Shown: one piece after another, positions 13,803 through 27,281 of the stretch
How the letters are laid out: each line of letters starts with the position of its first letter
Position numbering within the stretch: the first letter of the stretch is position 1
Source of the DNA: Strix aluco
Lineage: Eukaryota; Chordata; Aves; Strigiformes; Strigidae
DNA: 64,000 bases
NCBI RefSeq assembly: GCF_031877795.1
Contig: NC_133932.1
Coordinates: 79,473,937 to 79,537,936, forward strand
Direction of reading: 5' to 3'
Notes under the pieces: generated by a model
Seen by the model: only the letters and a program-made list of their open reading frames with translations
Told to the model about the DNA's origin: nothing
Databases searched by the model: none
Translations under genes and position numbers: made by a program

Positions 13803-16800
13803 CGAAATCCTATTTTCTTTCCTATGTTGAGTCTACAAGGTAGCAATCTTCCCATAGGTGAAAACATTGTAACTATTTTTTCTCTCAGTGTGTCCATATG
13901 GAGCCTAGTGATACACCAGTAAACCCTGCAATACATGGTATGCATATCACCCTCCTTCCTTCTGTTCCAGAACAATGTGGACATTTTAAATTCAAGCACC
14001 CTGACCCTAGCTTTCTGTATATTTTATTTTCCTTTTCAGAACATAGTTATATTGTAAACTTTGGTAGGTAAAAACCGACTTATGTGGATTTGTTTAATCA
14101 AAGAGTTACGAAAGAAGAGGAAGCGGACAGTAGAAACCACCTTTCCATCATCAGATCGGACTACCATGATGCTTATCTTAAGCTTCTTGTGGTATAATTT
14201 TTAGACAGATAATGGTATTTTGAACATGCCTGCTATAGTTTAGTAGTATGACTGAGGATTCATATTGTCTGCAAGTGTCAGTCACTTCCTTCCCTTGAGA
14301 GAGGGCCCTGCTTTTATTTAAACTTTCACATTATGCGTCCTGTCTATAAACTGTTACAGCTGGCCAGTAGTTGAACTCTTGGCAATTACAAACATAACCA
14401 ACAGTGTAAATCAAAAAAATTGAAAAGAACAATAGCCCTGGTCCATTGGGAGGCTGTCGAAGAACTGCATTTGCTCACTATGGTTCCTGAAAACCACCCT
14501 TGCACACATGCAGAGCAAGTCTAGCAATCCTCACATTACCTGGTCAGTGCAGAATCTGAGGCACAGGGCCTGGTGACAGCAGGACTATTTCCACAATAAC
14601 ACCAGACTTTTAAGTAAAACCTGGTACTTGGAGCGGTAGTAGGAACAGCATTCCTTGCCAACAGTTGCTGACAGACTCATCTGATGGGTAGCAAACATCT
14701 GACTTTGGTTGCTATGAAATCTGGTTACAGAGAGCACTAGAAATAAAAGGGTTACAAGAGATTTGACTAAAAACTGCTAGATGGTAAATAGACTCATCAG
14801 AAATTTGCAGCAGCTACAATTATAAGACAGTGATATTTCAGTAAGTAACAGAGGTTACACAATCCCAGATAGAACAACTATAATGTATATAGTGCCAGAC
14901 TAGAGGCAAGACCATTAGATATCCATTCACACAGTCCAGGCAAAATTATCATCTGATCCATAACGTTATCTTTCAAGGCAGCAGAGGATTCTTCAAACCT
15001 AATCCCATCAAAACAGCCACTCATTCATCACATCAACAGGCAGCCTAGCTTCTCCTCAATTTTAATAAAATTTGGGAATATTTGGATTGAGTGAAATTCC
15101 AGAACGTGCCATCATGCCTAAATTTTCCAGAACATCATTGAGGATCAAGGAGAAGGCGGCTACCAATTCTCTCACATGGTCAACCTATAACAACCACTAG
15201 AGAAGCAGATGATATGAAGATAGCCTGCTGAGCATCTGCAGCTTCTAATGTTATGTGAGGCTGCAGGCATCCAAATTAGGGGAAACACAGAAAAGACTAT
15301 GAAGACTAATTTATAAAGGTCTTCACATTAAATATTTAACATTAAAACTCTATCTTGATATAATCTATATCTCCAGTTTCTTCCTAAGAGTCTATCATCC
15401 CTTTGTATGAGCACAGCCACCTAAGCAGATTCTAATCCATACATAATGCTATAATCAGCAATATAATATAACCTGTGCATAGAATTCTTTTTTTAGAGAA
15501 GGAAGACATCTGAAGTACAAGAATTGCCAAGCCCACGCTGTGGATGACATGATCATCAAGTCTGTGGTCTTCTCAACCTTCTGTACCTACAAGATCCATA
15601 CAGAGGCATTCAGAAATTCACTGCTCAAAACATAAGGAATGAAATTGATGTGAAAGAGCAGGAGATAAAGAGAGGAAAACATTCTGATGGCAAATATTTC
15701 TGGGCTTGAATGAAAAACTGAGGTAGGTAAATATACTGGTACTCCAGAAGAACTTAGGGAGGAGCCATGTCTAAGAGACCGCTCTACAAAATTTCTGCCT
15801 ACCCACTTAATTTCTTGACAGGCTGCATCCATGTGAAGTTTTTGTCAAAACAAGGTAGCTGTCTGAAGGCCTACAGCTGTGCAAGCCAGCTGAGCCATAC
15901 ATTGGAACCACAATAGGGTCACACACCTAAACTCTCTTGGGATTTATAGATGAGGCATGCAAGGAGCCACGTCCCTCGAGAGGTCCAATTCACTACACAT
16001 TCCTCTGTGAATCTAGTAACACACCAATAGTAAGATACTCAACAAAAACCACAACAGATACCACTTTCACAGAAAGCCATCGGAATAAAAGCAAGTAGTG
16101 ACAATGCTGTTTCTCACACTTAATGTAGCAGTACAGCCATTACAACACTGATCAAAGAGGTGAAAGACCTGCACCATATACCTTTTTTAGACATACAAGT
16201 CTCACATCTGCTTCTCCCAGAAGACTGTTCCAACCACTAAGCTACAAGTGAGGTTGAGAAAATAGTCTTCAATCTTCCTGTTGAAGATGCACCACTATAA
16301 AGGCAAATACAAATGCATGAAGGCAAATTCAAAAATTCCAAGGGAACAACAAGAATAGAAAAAGATCAGGTGTACAAGCTGAAGATACTAGGGACTGAAA
16401 CCCAGGGATTTCTCAGGACTGCTTATTCACTTTAGATAGAGAAGTCACTGCAAAAATGCAAAATCAGTATCCTATGCAGTGGTGACCAGAAGACTCCCCT
16501 AGTCCAGGTGATCACAATATTTCAGAAAAGGCCAGCTGTTGCTTCATGATGACACAGTGGCTTCCATTTTTCTCCCATTCTTTTAGAATGTGTTTTGATC
16601 AGTGAGAGGACCTGCCTCTCAAGAGGAGAGATTCTACATACATAAGGAGATAGTTTGAGTGGTTTGCTGCAACAAGACTACACACCTCAGAGAGAAGGAG
16701 ACTCCTAAAGAACTGACACAGAAAAGAAATACTAAGCTATTTTGCAAGACCCATTTCTCATGTATTTCTCAACGAAATGCAAGAAAAAAGAAGGCTGACA

Positions 16801-19615
16801 CTGGGGGGCGGGGGGAAGCATCTCCAGTGCATTGCATGTTCAGATCAGTGTCAGGATTCCCTCCTTTGGAGAGCATCCTGCACACTTGGTACAAGAACGA
16901 AATCAACCTCTCCTACCCCCAAAATACCCACTGTATACTGAGGAGGTTATCTGTTAAAGAACGCAAGCAGATCAAACAGATTTAGGTGGTACTACACTGA
17001 CCCCCTCAACTCCTCTCCCCAAACCTAACATCACACCCAAGCGGACAAAGGCAGTGGGAGAATTTATTCCAAATTACTTCTTGGATTTCGATTGTGGACT
17101 GCAGTGTTAACCCAGCAGAAGGTGACTCATGCTTCTCTCTTCCAGGCATTGTAGGGAGTAACCTGCATGTCAGCTACCAAGAATCTAACTGCTTCTGAGA
17201 CTAGCAGAGCAGATGCCTTCTTTAAGCACAGAGATGGAAAGCCTGGATTTGATCAGAGACTGAGAAACACTCAGACCAGTTGGATTTTTTTGGGAGGGTG
17301 TATGAAAGGCATCCAATAAAATGGTCCAGAAGAAATAGTTCAAGGTGATCATCTTCTGCCCTCCAAGTTATTTTCATAAAGAAATTTAATTCCTTAAGTT
17401 AAAAAAACCCCTAAACCACAAAACACCACCATTTGACTGCTTTTCAGCAGAATTATTACAGCAGCAGAAGGGCAAGTTTTGAACTTGGAGATAGAAGATT
17501 ACTACTAGGAAAAACCCTTTACAATGTCAAGTCATTTTAGCAGTAGAAAGTAATCCACAGACTGAAAACATATCTTCTTAAAAACAGTGTACAAATAGCA
17601 GTATACAAATAAGGACTGCTGTCATGTAGTTCAAAAAATTACACGTCCAGGATTCTGCATCATGGCCAAGTGCAATTAAATATAGAGGTGGGTAAAAAAA
17701 AAGAACAGCCAATTTTTTTCCCCACTCATTTATAACTTTTGGGGAAACCAGTATAAAACCCAAACATTTCATATTCATTGTTTTGTTTTGACAAAAACAA
17801 GGATCTTCTAAAATCTAAAAATGAAATTGAAAACGTGGTAAGGAAATTTCAAAAGAAAAGCAATTCTTGAGGAAAGAATTTATGTATTTCTAGACAGGTC
17901 TTATAAAGTTCATGGCTTTTTCAAAAGAAGAAAGCATTCCAATTATTTGCATATTTATAAAACATTTCAAGTAAGATTTTGTACAGCAGTTAAAAAGATT
18001 TTATAGCAATGTGGGAAACCACAACCAGATCTAATCAGATAAAGTAGGTTGATCAGTCCTTGCTTATCCTCTATACTCTAAGACATTAGGAGTAAGAGGG
18101 CAAACAGTACAAACATTCTCCTATCAAAACTTGCTTGTCACAGCAAGTGCACATACAGCCCAGAGGAGATCTATGTGGCTATTTCTTCAAAGCATCTTTT
18201 CTTGCAATTAATCAGAAATCCAGGACCAAAGCTCTTCTTCACAACTTTCAGAGCACTTAAGTTCAGAGCCCCCTTATCCAATTCATTTCCAGTTCAAATT
18301 AAATTGTAGTTGAGTTCATAGTCACATGGGAATCTCAAACACTAAATCTTTTACTTAAGGTGGCTACCTGTTAACCTGAACAATAACAGAAAGTCACCAA
18401 ACCATTCTATAAAGTAAGAGTTATATTTTATTTTGCCCCAGGCCACTACCCTAAGCTATTACATTCTAATATTTTAAAATGCTTTAAAATGTCTGCCTCC
18501 TTACCCTGACTTTTTGCAGAACATAATAAAAATATTTTAAAAGTCGCTAAAGCTCTATCTACATGACACAAACGATGTTTCAAAATAAGCTAATCAACTC
18601 TAAAAAGACTTACTCCTTTTTTGTCCTTCACCTGGTCTTTCACCTAGTCTAGGCCTAATCAAGACAAGAATTATTAAAATATTGTCACCATTGCATTTTT
18701 AAAGAGTACAGGACCAACTGAGCTAGCACCATGCCATTAATGTTAAGAAAGGATAACGTGCTCATATCACACCTTTAATTCTCTTGTCTAGACCAGGATT
18801 TAAGACAACACAGCTGCTAAAATGCAACCCATTGACAAAGAAAGTGTTCCAGTTGCAGTCATCATTGTAAACTGTACCTAGACTATACTGTTTGCTTTAG
18901 TGCAGCAAAAATTGAATACTACTCCTGTACTGGAAACCTCCGGGAAAAAAACCCTAAAAAAAAAAAACCAGACCAGCAGGAAGCTAATGAATAAGAGAAC
19001 ATGAAGAAGCAGATAGCTATAGTTCTTGCTACCTTAACAATCACGTAAATCTTTGTACAAGTCACTACGTGCCAGGATAATTTAGCACTGCAGTCCCAAT
19101 TGCTTCCCTATTCTCTATCAAAACGTTATCATCACATACCACCTACGCAATTTACAAGGAGGAAAAAAATGGAAAAAAAAAAAAAAGATGTTTGAGCAAC
19201 ACTTTAAAGATTTCTGAAATGAAATAACCACTAACCCCAGGTTTGTTCTTGGGTGCAAAAAATAAAAATCTGACACTGAATTATTATGGGGAAAACTAGA
19301 AGAGGAATTGATTTAACGATTTTTGGGAGAGCCACCCACTCAGACATTTCAAATTTTCATCTAAAAGCTTTCAATCGCCAAAGAATGTCTATTTTTGAAA
19401 TTTCAGTCCAAGAAGTATGCCTGTTAACATAAGAGTTTTAACTAAACATACTGTTAACCAGAATGTTTTATGTATGACCAAACAACAAATTTGTTTCTAT
19501 CCACATACTATCCAAATGAAGATTAGAGAATCATGGTTATTTTGAAAGAAAAGATGAAAGTTACTGCCAACTGTGTTGGCTATAAAAAACAGTATTTAAA
19601 GAATTATTGTCCTCT

Positions 19616-19651
19616 AGGCAAAACAGAAATTCAAAGGCAAAACAGAAATTC
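19616..19651 (+). repeat. Short direct repeat, 17-base unit, period 19
   Basis: AGGCAAAACAGAAATTC occurs at 19616-19632 and again at 19635-19651, a small tandem duplication in RAP2A intron 1. Confidence 0.8.
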
Positions 19652-20404
19652 TTAATGAGCAATGATTTTTTTTTTGATAAAAATTTCCAAATATTCATTG
19701 CAAAAATCTGTGTCAAAAAAGCTTAATGAAATGCAAGACAGAAAACATTCAACCCCAAGCATTAATGCTATATTATTGTACTAAACTATGAAAGCCATTA
19801 AAGTCGCTGTTATATTTGGTCTTTAACACATTAAATAGCATTTTTACAACACACACTCGACCAAGCAACACTGCACAACTGAAAACAAATTTAAGAAGTC
19901 TTGCCACATACTGTTCTACTATTTGACAATTGTAGCTATTCATATTTATTCACACACCTCTACAACAACATGAGCTACAGCAGCCATTAAGACCTGAAAA
20001 GAAAAGATAATGCTAAGTGATAGAGGCATCTCAAAAAAAAGATATGCTATACTCTAAACTAGCACAATCTAAACTAAACATGCAAACAAAAGGAGCTTGC
20101 CTACCTGGCTTTTTCAATAAAAGTCCAAAGAACACCTAAAAAAAGCAGGAGGGGATAAAAAGATTTATTTTCAGTGCCCACATATGGAAGCTATCATGTC
20201 ATTTTACCTTACAAAGAAAAAAAAAAAAAAATCAATCTTGGAAAGGAATAGCTATACAATTAGCTGGGGAGTGGTAGGGGGAAGCAGCCAAAACCCCCCC
20301 AAAACATTAGGAGACTCCGGTTATAAGCATTGTCTCAAGTTTTCATGGTTTCCACAGAAAGTAACTCAAAGTAGCATGAATATTTCAGATTACCAAGAAA
20401 GTGA

Positions 20405-20441
20405 GGGGGGGGGGGGGGGGGGGGAAGGAAAAAAAAAAAAA
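20405..20441 (+). repeat. G20 homopolymer followed by A13 homopolymer
   Basis: Twenty consecutive G (20405-20424), then AAGG, then thirteen A (20429-20441), inside RAP2A intron 1. Such a run can form a G-quadruplex and is error-prone in sequencing, so its true length is uncertain. Confidence 0.9.
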
Positions 20442-23400
20442 GGTCAAGAGAACTCTGCCAGTATGGAATTTAATTCAAAAGCTTCTACAGGAAAACATTA
20501 AAGGTAATATGTTCTGAAGATGCATGAGCACCTTGAAATATCCAAGTTTAAGATAAAAGCCAAGCAACTTCAAAATAATCTTCTATTGCTTAAAACTGCA
20601 CGCTGTCAGAGACTTTTTTTAAAGGATTGTCTATGTATGAATTCCCCAGTTAAATCAAGAAACCTATAATTTTGTCTGACAGAATTAGTTTGTTAATTTT
20701 AAATTAAAACAAAAGTACAGTCACAAAAAAAAAAAATCTAAACTCTACAGAGCCAGAAAGTGCTGTAAAGTTATTTTAAAAGCGTAAGAGCACAAAGAGA
20801 AACTAAAAGAATCTGAGTTCAAAACTAAATAAAATTTACAGAAATATCCTGTAACCTGTAAACGTAATACTCTATTACAGACACTTTCTAAGGGACAGTC
20901 TACACATCAGATCCCCAGTAAGACACAAGAGATGGCCATACAGCTGAAGGTTTTGATGTTATACATAGGGTAAATTTGATATGACTGACTACTTGTGTTT
21001 ACCACTTCTTTATATTTCTACAGATGCTTAAAATACTTGCATTTTCTTCTTGTAAATTGATAAGGTTCTCACCTGAGAAACAGTTATCCATAGGTGTCCC
21101 TTAAAAAAAAAGAAAAAAAAACAGAAGAGGGGCCAGTATAGCTCCTCTATTGTACTTAAATATTTTAACACAATGGTCGACGTCTGCATCATGTCAGAAT
21201 TCCTTCCAGGTTTCTACACATTCTCAGAAATATGTACAAGTGTTTGATGGGATTTAAAATCTATTAATCTGTTCTTGCAATAAAGTGCTAAATTTCATCT
21301 GGTGGGTGCACGAGTGGCTGGCAGCTTGGCCAGGCATCCTACAGAGAGCGGAGGCCATGTTTATTACCTGCCCTGCCTTTTTCACTTAAAGATGAGTACT
21401 CTAATCAATCCCCTACACTGATATTATTGCAAGAAAAGAACTCTTGCTTAAAAAGACTTCAGGATTTCAGTCTGTTCTTATTTCTACCATCTCTACACAG
21501 CTACTATCTATGAAAGTCCCTAGGCATTTGTCAAGCTTTTGCATACAGTACTTCAGAAGGAATAGAATTTTCCAAGTTTCACTTCTACTGAACGCTTAGG
21601 TATTTCTTCCTAGAAGGCTGGAGACATGTTTGTGGTTGAATGTGTTAGAATTCTCAAAATAGTTCTCAAAATTAGAAAGTTATTTTCTTAAAATAAAGAT
21701 GAGAAATACATAGAATTTCAGAAAAGTGATAAATTCAACCTTGCTTAAAGAGGACTATGGTCTTTGAATAAAAAACATACTTAGTTTTCATAGTACTTGG
21801 AAAGCAACATTTTCAAACTAGACATTTGAGCAATTTGTAATTATTGAAATGTATTAATTGTGAAATCATCATCTTGAATCAATGATAATTGATGTATTTA
21901 GTGACTTAATAGTGATTAAGTCTGAAAAACTATACTTGAAATTATATCTCTTGTATGTTTTAAATTACCACACAGAATCCCTAGACTAGGAGGAAGACTT
22001 TCATCCTGATGATAAACACCACCACAAAGAACATTCTCAACTCAGAGACACTGTGGTATTTCATGTGATTATTTCATATCACTGTATCATTTAGTCTGCA
22101 TTTTCAGCCAATCTAAATTAATAAATTTTCTGGTCTTTGTTTCTAGAGAAAAAGCAACAGGATTAACAGGATTGATAAAAAGTTTTTTTTTTTCCCTACT
22201 TGAAATAAGCATTTCACAAAAATACTATTTTAAGTAGAATCTGTTAGTGTGTCCAAAACATGAACACAACTGTCCTGTCTTTAAAGCACTGGTCAGACAT
22301 CTAGAGAAAATATTGCAAGTGAAGAACTCCGAGTTAACTTTGAGTTGTTATTTCTGTGCTCTAGTTTTCTGCTTGAATAAAAATAATAATACTTCTCTAT
22401 TTCATAGCATTCTACTAAATACATATATATATTAAAGCCTGTAGGACAGATTGAGAAATTACATTATTGGAGGCTACATAAGCACCTAGAATACATACCC
22501 AACGAGGTTTAAACACACCTTCATGGGAGAAAAACATTGGCAAAGTCATATCCAAAATTAAGATTCAGTATATGGTAAATATCAGCAGATTCTCTTCAGA
22601 GAACTTTCTAATCACACAAAAGGGTTAAAAGTTACCTAACTCCTTTTTCCACAAAAAAAAAAAATTACACTACTTAATCTGCATACTCACTACTCATTTC
22701 TAAACCTTGATATCTAACCGGGGTGTACCACTTCCAACCCATTTCATCTAACAGCTTCTGTTCTTCCTTCACTGCAGACCTTCGCTGGCAAGGGCCCACT
22801 CACCCAGTTTATCCTTGCTCTTACAAATAAAAGGTTTCTCCAGAAAACAGCTCACTCTGAAACTACAGCGAGTTCCGTCCACAGCATAAATAACAGACAG
22901 TTCATTGCCACGCTTGCAAATCCATTTTGGAGGTAAAGAAGGTCCCAGAGTTGCAGCACCTACAAATGCACAGGTGACATTTTGTGTCGTGTCTCACCAG
23001 GAGGCAGTAAAGAGTAAAGCAGCAGCTGATTCCATTTATCCTTCTTGTATACAGAAAGAAAGTACTTTTCAAAGTTGCCACGAAACAAATATTATGCTTA
23101 TGTACGCTCCATCTTCCCAACAGTACAAACCCTTAGCATTTGCAAGAATCAGAACAAAAACGGCTTAATGGACATATCTGGCAGAAGTGGGATCCAGAAA
23201 TCAGTACTAGGCGCCTGAAACAGTAAGATCATGGAGCTGGAACAATGCATTTCAGATAAGCAGACAATGGCACAGTGAAGAGCAGCTCCCAAAACTGTTT
23301 ACTTGGCTATCATCATCAGTGACGACAGCTTCAAACAAGCACGGAGGCACTCTCAAGTTCATAATCCCAGAGACCAACTCCATACCTTCATCCTCATTCT

Positions 23401-23956
23401 GCACAACCCACCACCCTACATTAGGGCACAAAGCCTTTGTCCTCCTACCTTCTGATTATACTCCTTCAACCAGCAAAACGAGACGTCCACTGCTTCACTT
23501 CCCTAGGGCACATCCCCTTTCATCAGTTTCCTGCCCCCCACCTACTGATACCAATGCACATGTTCCAGATAAGCAGGGCTAGTTGCATGCACTGCATGAA
23601 GAGCTGACTGCAGAAGCGATTGCTTTGGACAACACAAGATATAGCCAAGCCACTCCTCGGGTAGAAACTATTGTAAGACACAGCATCTGGAGGAGGAGGA
23701 GGAACAGTTGTGATTTTGTACCACCGAGCTCCATCATCCAGCGCTGGCAGCATTCTGCACAGTGGGAAACTGGCCCAGAGTACCAAGACCACTTCTGAAA
23801 CCTCTTCCTTCTCCTCATCCTGTGTCTAGGCAGAGCTGCTGGGGGTGCACTCATCCACTCAGAACTGACAGAGCTCCTTTACTGAAGGTAAAGCGCCTTG
23901 ACTCATTCTTAGAAAGATCTAGACAAAAATGTTTTATTTACTTCGAAAAGAAAAAT

Positions 23957-23976
23957 ATGGTTTACATGTAAACCAT
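23957..23976. promoter_or_regulatory. 20-base perfect palindrome with inverted forkhead-like half-sites
   Basis: ATGGTTTACATGTAAACCAT is a perfect inverted repeat. Each arm contains GTTTAC/GTAAAC, the forkhead core, although the base after the core is C rather than the preferred A. It lies about 3 kb downstream of RAP2A exon 1, in the intron. Confidence 0.3.
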
Positions 23977-26537
23977 TTCCCAGGAAAGAACTTTAATTGC
24001 CTGTTTAAAAGCTATGGAGGCATCCTCCACTCTTGATAAAGCTGTTCATGATGATTGAAAGGGATGCAAGGCTCCCTCACTATGCAGTACACAAGGAAGC
24101 TTGACTTTGTAGTTTTGCCATTAGGCGACTCTTCTACAAACTGGGAGACCTGGATTTCAGTCCTGTTTCTAAGTCTATTTGTGCATTTTTTAATACTAAA
24201 TAGCCATTTAATGAGAACAGAAACTGTATTGGCAAGAGTGATATCAACCTCTTCTAACCACTAAGCTTCAGAGTTAAGTAAAGGTCCACCTGTTTCCTCT
24301 CTTTCATTCATAAAGATGTCATTCATTCCTATAAAGTAACTCAACTTCATCAGGTGGAGTGAAGGACTCCCTTGGCTTCGTTTGGCCTGGTATGTGGTGG
24401 TTAGACCAGGGAAGTAGAAGACTCGAGCATGCATCTCTTAACCTGAAGAGGGAATTTCACCTGGCTTTTCTACTTCTTGGGAGAGTAATTAAAATTACTC
24501 TCTAATTATGTAATAACACAGCAGGGATTCTTTCATCCAAGAAAAAAAAAATAGCAAGGACAACATATAAAATGTAGAGATACCTATCAGTTAGAGACCT
24601 GGCCAATTGTTTTTCAGGTACAATGAAAGTTCAGAGATTTTTCACATTAAGGTTTTGTATCAATATAAGCATATAGTTGTTGTTTTCGGGTACATCTCAT
24701 CCAAAATCCCTAAGTAAACAGGACTATGATTATTAGTATCTCAACATGGATTAAATGCATTTGTGCAACTGTAAATTATAATTTAGAAGTCCTTGTACAG
24801 ATACATATTATATCTGTAAATATGCATTCTTCCAGTTTAACTGGTGCAAACGATGCAAACTTAAGCCAACAGCACATTAGGTCTTAAACTGCCTGGGAAC
24901 TTAAGTCCAAAACAGAACAACAACACCACCCACAAATATAAGATGAAGTAAGTTGACAAGGAAAGATCTTGCTGAAGCTACATGTGTTTAATATTGCAAA
25001 TCAATAGCACATCCCTTTCAACTACAACTCAGTTAAAATTTTCAGGACTTGCTAAAGTATTCAGGATTTCAGCAGCTTTTAGATTACTTTGCATAAGTGA
25101 AATTTAGGATTAAAACATTGCTCATGTGTCTTTCACAAAGTACCTAACCAAAAGCCAAAAGTTGAAGACTTGCAGTAAAAGAGATGGCAGAAGAAAAACA
25201 AGAGCAGCATTGAGACCCACTCTCAGCAGTGCTGAGTCAATGTAACTATGGAAGTACAAGTTGCTTTCTATTCTGCTTCACCTATCTACAGCCTGTCAGC
25301 TGGGGTCTGAATGCAGATGCTCCATTGCAAGGTACAATGCAAGCTGCAAAAGCCACAGCTAGGCAATCAGAGACTAAATAAATTTATATCGCTGATTAAA
25401 TATACAGGAAAACCAAAAGCATTTATTAATGAATAAAGTCTACCCTAAGTACTTCAAGAAAAAATGTTCTTCTATAAGGTACGTGTGAATGATAAGGATT
25501 GCAAGGATATGGAAATGGTATTTTCCATAATAAATTCAAAATAACTTCATTACATTGGTCTTTAGAAATCCCCAGTGAAAAAGTTAGGACACACATTAAG
25601 AAACACCTACTATGAGAAAGTTGCAAGTCTAAAAATATCAGTGCTTTGTCTCCTCCCTCCCCTTTCCCCTACTCACCCTCCTCCCCAATTTCAAAATACA
25701 TCCTCCCCAGGCCTTGGGGAGGTATTTCTGTGAACAGACCATACCTGACCATATGATTAGCCATTATCACCTTTTATGCTCCACTCCACATTAAGATGCA
25801 AATCCAACAGCTGCGGTCCAACTAAGTTATTTACAAGGGTTTCCCTTTCAGGTGTCCAAGCCAAAGCTTACAACCAGTTCTGCGACATAATTACAACCTC
25901 TCTCCACCGGCAATAGCAGATCTCTGCCTGCGATGATGATCTGGCCAGCGGCATTTTCTCATCCACGCTATGGTTCAAACGGTTGCTATGATTTCAAATG
26001 GTGCATCTACCCTTATTTTAGCGTGACTGGCTGCATTTCAGCTGCTGACATCTAACTGATTGACGCATATCTAAACAACGTAGTGGTTATAAAAACAAAC
26101 TGGCAGTATGCACCGGTGTTTCACCACTGTGGATTCACTCGTAACAGAGCGGCTGGCAACGCGACCGTGGGAAAATTAAGAGCAACACCGGCATACAGAA
26201 GGCCTAACGCTCACAGCCGTCATCTCTCCACCAAGAGAGAGGCTTGCGTTCTGCACTTTTAAGAGGAGTGGGAAGTTCACGGAAATACCTATGCAGGTAT
26301 CCGAGAAGGCAGATCTCTAGCCGCCTCTGAAGACTTGTGTGCCGCACGGAAACACCCCAGGCACGCCCACGAAGAAAGTACACGCGAGGACTGACCCGAT
26401 CCAACACTGGGGGAACTGCTTTTACGCCCCCCCGGTTTCGGCCGTGGCACAGCCTGCCGCCCGCCCGCCGGTGGCCAGCCTGTCTGCCATATTTCACGCA
26501 GGAGCACCCCAAACTTACCGCGTCGTAAAGGCAAAGC

Positions 26538-26720
26538 GGGAGAGGGGGGAGGGGGGGGGGGAGGCGCAGCGGAAACCGCTGGAGCCCCCTGCCCCCGCTC
26601 CGCCCCCCCCGCCCACGGGGAGCCCCGGGCTGCGGGCGAGGCACCGGCGGGGGCGGGGAGGGAGCGGGGGAGGGGGGGGTCGGGTCCTGCCGCCCAGGGG
26701 AGCCACCGGGGAAGGAGGGA
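26538..26720 (+). repeat. G-tract cluster, potential G-quadruplexes at start of RAP2A intron 1
   Basis: The plus strand has repeated runs of three or more G, including a nearly pure G stretch at 26543-26561 and further runs between about 26648 and 26720. The spacing meets the usual four-run G-quadruplex rule. RAP2A is transcribed from the minus strand, so the G-rich strand is the template and the nascent transcript is C-rich. Confidence 0.6.
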
Positions 26721-26961
26721 GGGGGGCGGGTGAGGGAGGGAAGCGGCAGGGCAGGCACCTGAGCGGGCAGCGGGCGTGGGCAGCCCCCGGGCCGGAGATC
26801 CGGGCACTGCGGGGCGGCCCGGCGCGGCGGAGGAGGGGGACGGAGCGGGGCGAGGGGGAGGACACGGGACGGGGGACGGCCGCCGGGCGGCCCGTAGGCC
26901 CCGGCGAGCCGGGCCGCAGGTGGGCGTCGGGCGCGGCCGTCGGAGGAGCGGCCGCCGGGCA

Positions 26962-26967
26962 AGTCAC
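26962..26967 (-). other. RAP2A: RAP2A intron 1 splice donor
   Basis: Read on the minus strand, the exon end and intron start are GAG|GTGACT, close to the vertebrate donor consensus. Known RAP2A genes are interrupted at the same point, after IIRVK and within the following Arg codon. The reading frame stops at the TGA immediately beyond the junction, as expected for an intron. Confidence 0.88.
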
Positions 26968-27281
26968 CTCTTGACGCGGATGATCTGGTCGCGCATGGGT
27001 CGGATGTCCTGGAAGCTCTGCTGGTTGACCAGGCTGTAGACGAGGATGAAGCCCTGCCCGTTCTTGATGTAGAGGTCCCGCATGGAGGCGAACTGCTCGG
27101 TGCCCGCCGTGTCCAGGATCTCCAGGACGGAGGGGGAGGCGTCCACCTCGATCTCCTTGCGGTAGAAGTCCTCGATGGTGGGGTCGTACTTCTCGATGAA
27201 GGTGCCGGTCACGAACTGCACCGTGAGCGCCGACTTCCCCACCCCGCCCGAGCCCAGCACCACCACCTTGTACTCGCGCAT
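26968..27281 (-). CDS. RAP2A: RAP2A exon 1: N-terminal part of Ras-related small GTPase Rap2A
   Basis: The minus strand encodes residues 1-104 and two bases of codon 105 of a Rap2 GTPase, a membrane-bound GDP/GTP switch acting in cytoskeletal, adhesion and MAP4K signalling. Visible elements are the P-loop GSGGVGKS (residues 10-17), the effector loop DPTIEDFY (33-40) with the Rap2 hallmark Phe39, and switch [10 protein letters not shown] (57-64) with Thr61 where Ras has Gln. The ATG at 27281-27279 begins [10 protein letters not shown] and has A at -3. The exon ends at a good donor, GAG|GTGACT, splitting an Arg codon. Thr27 argues against RAP2B (Ser in memory) and Ile101 against RAP2C (Val), and neighbouring MBNL2 supports RAP2A. 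Compared with remembered human RAP2A it differs at Ala48 (Ser) and Arg94 (Lys). The NKVD and SAK nucleotide motifs and the C-terminal CAAX box belong to exon 2, which I did not find. Confidence 0.93.

Larger units (their letters stand above)
1..26967 (-). other. RAP2A: RAP2A intron 1 (partial; no exon recognised)
   Basis: I read this stretch for RAP2A exon 2, which should encode about 78 residues with the GNKVDLE, ETSAK and C-terminal Cys-rich CAAX motifs on the minus strand, and saw no match. The intron therefore probably runs past the left edge and exceeds 26.9 kb. The human gene also has one very long first intron. The DNA is AT-rich and repeat-poor, with scattered homopolymers, AT-rich low complexity, one possible CR1 relic near 9.6 kb, a GC-rich block near 12.1-12.3 kb and three long palindromes. 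The open frames here are short and look like chance ORFs. An unrecognised noncoding RNA cannot be excluded. Confidence 0.7.

Noticed and set aside
13712..13999. 95-codon minus-strand frame with a poly-Lys run
   Set aside because: The Lys run is the T20 homopolymer on the other strand; no family is recognised.
26204..26962. 252-codon minus-strand frame and a 211-codon plus-strand frame (26339-26974) next to RAP2A exon 1
   Set aside because: Both lie in the CpG island, are Pro/Gly/Arg-rich low complexity and overlap on opposite strands. The minus one covers the intron after the donor. Low stop density in GC-rich DNA explains them.
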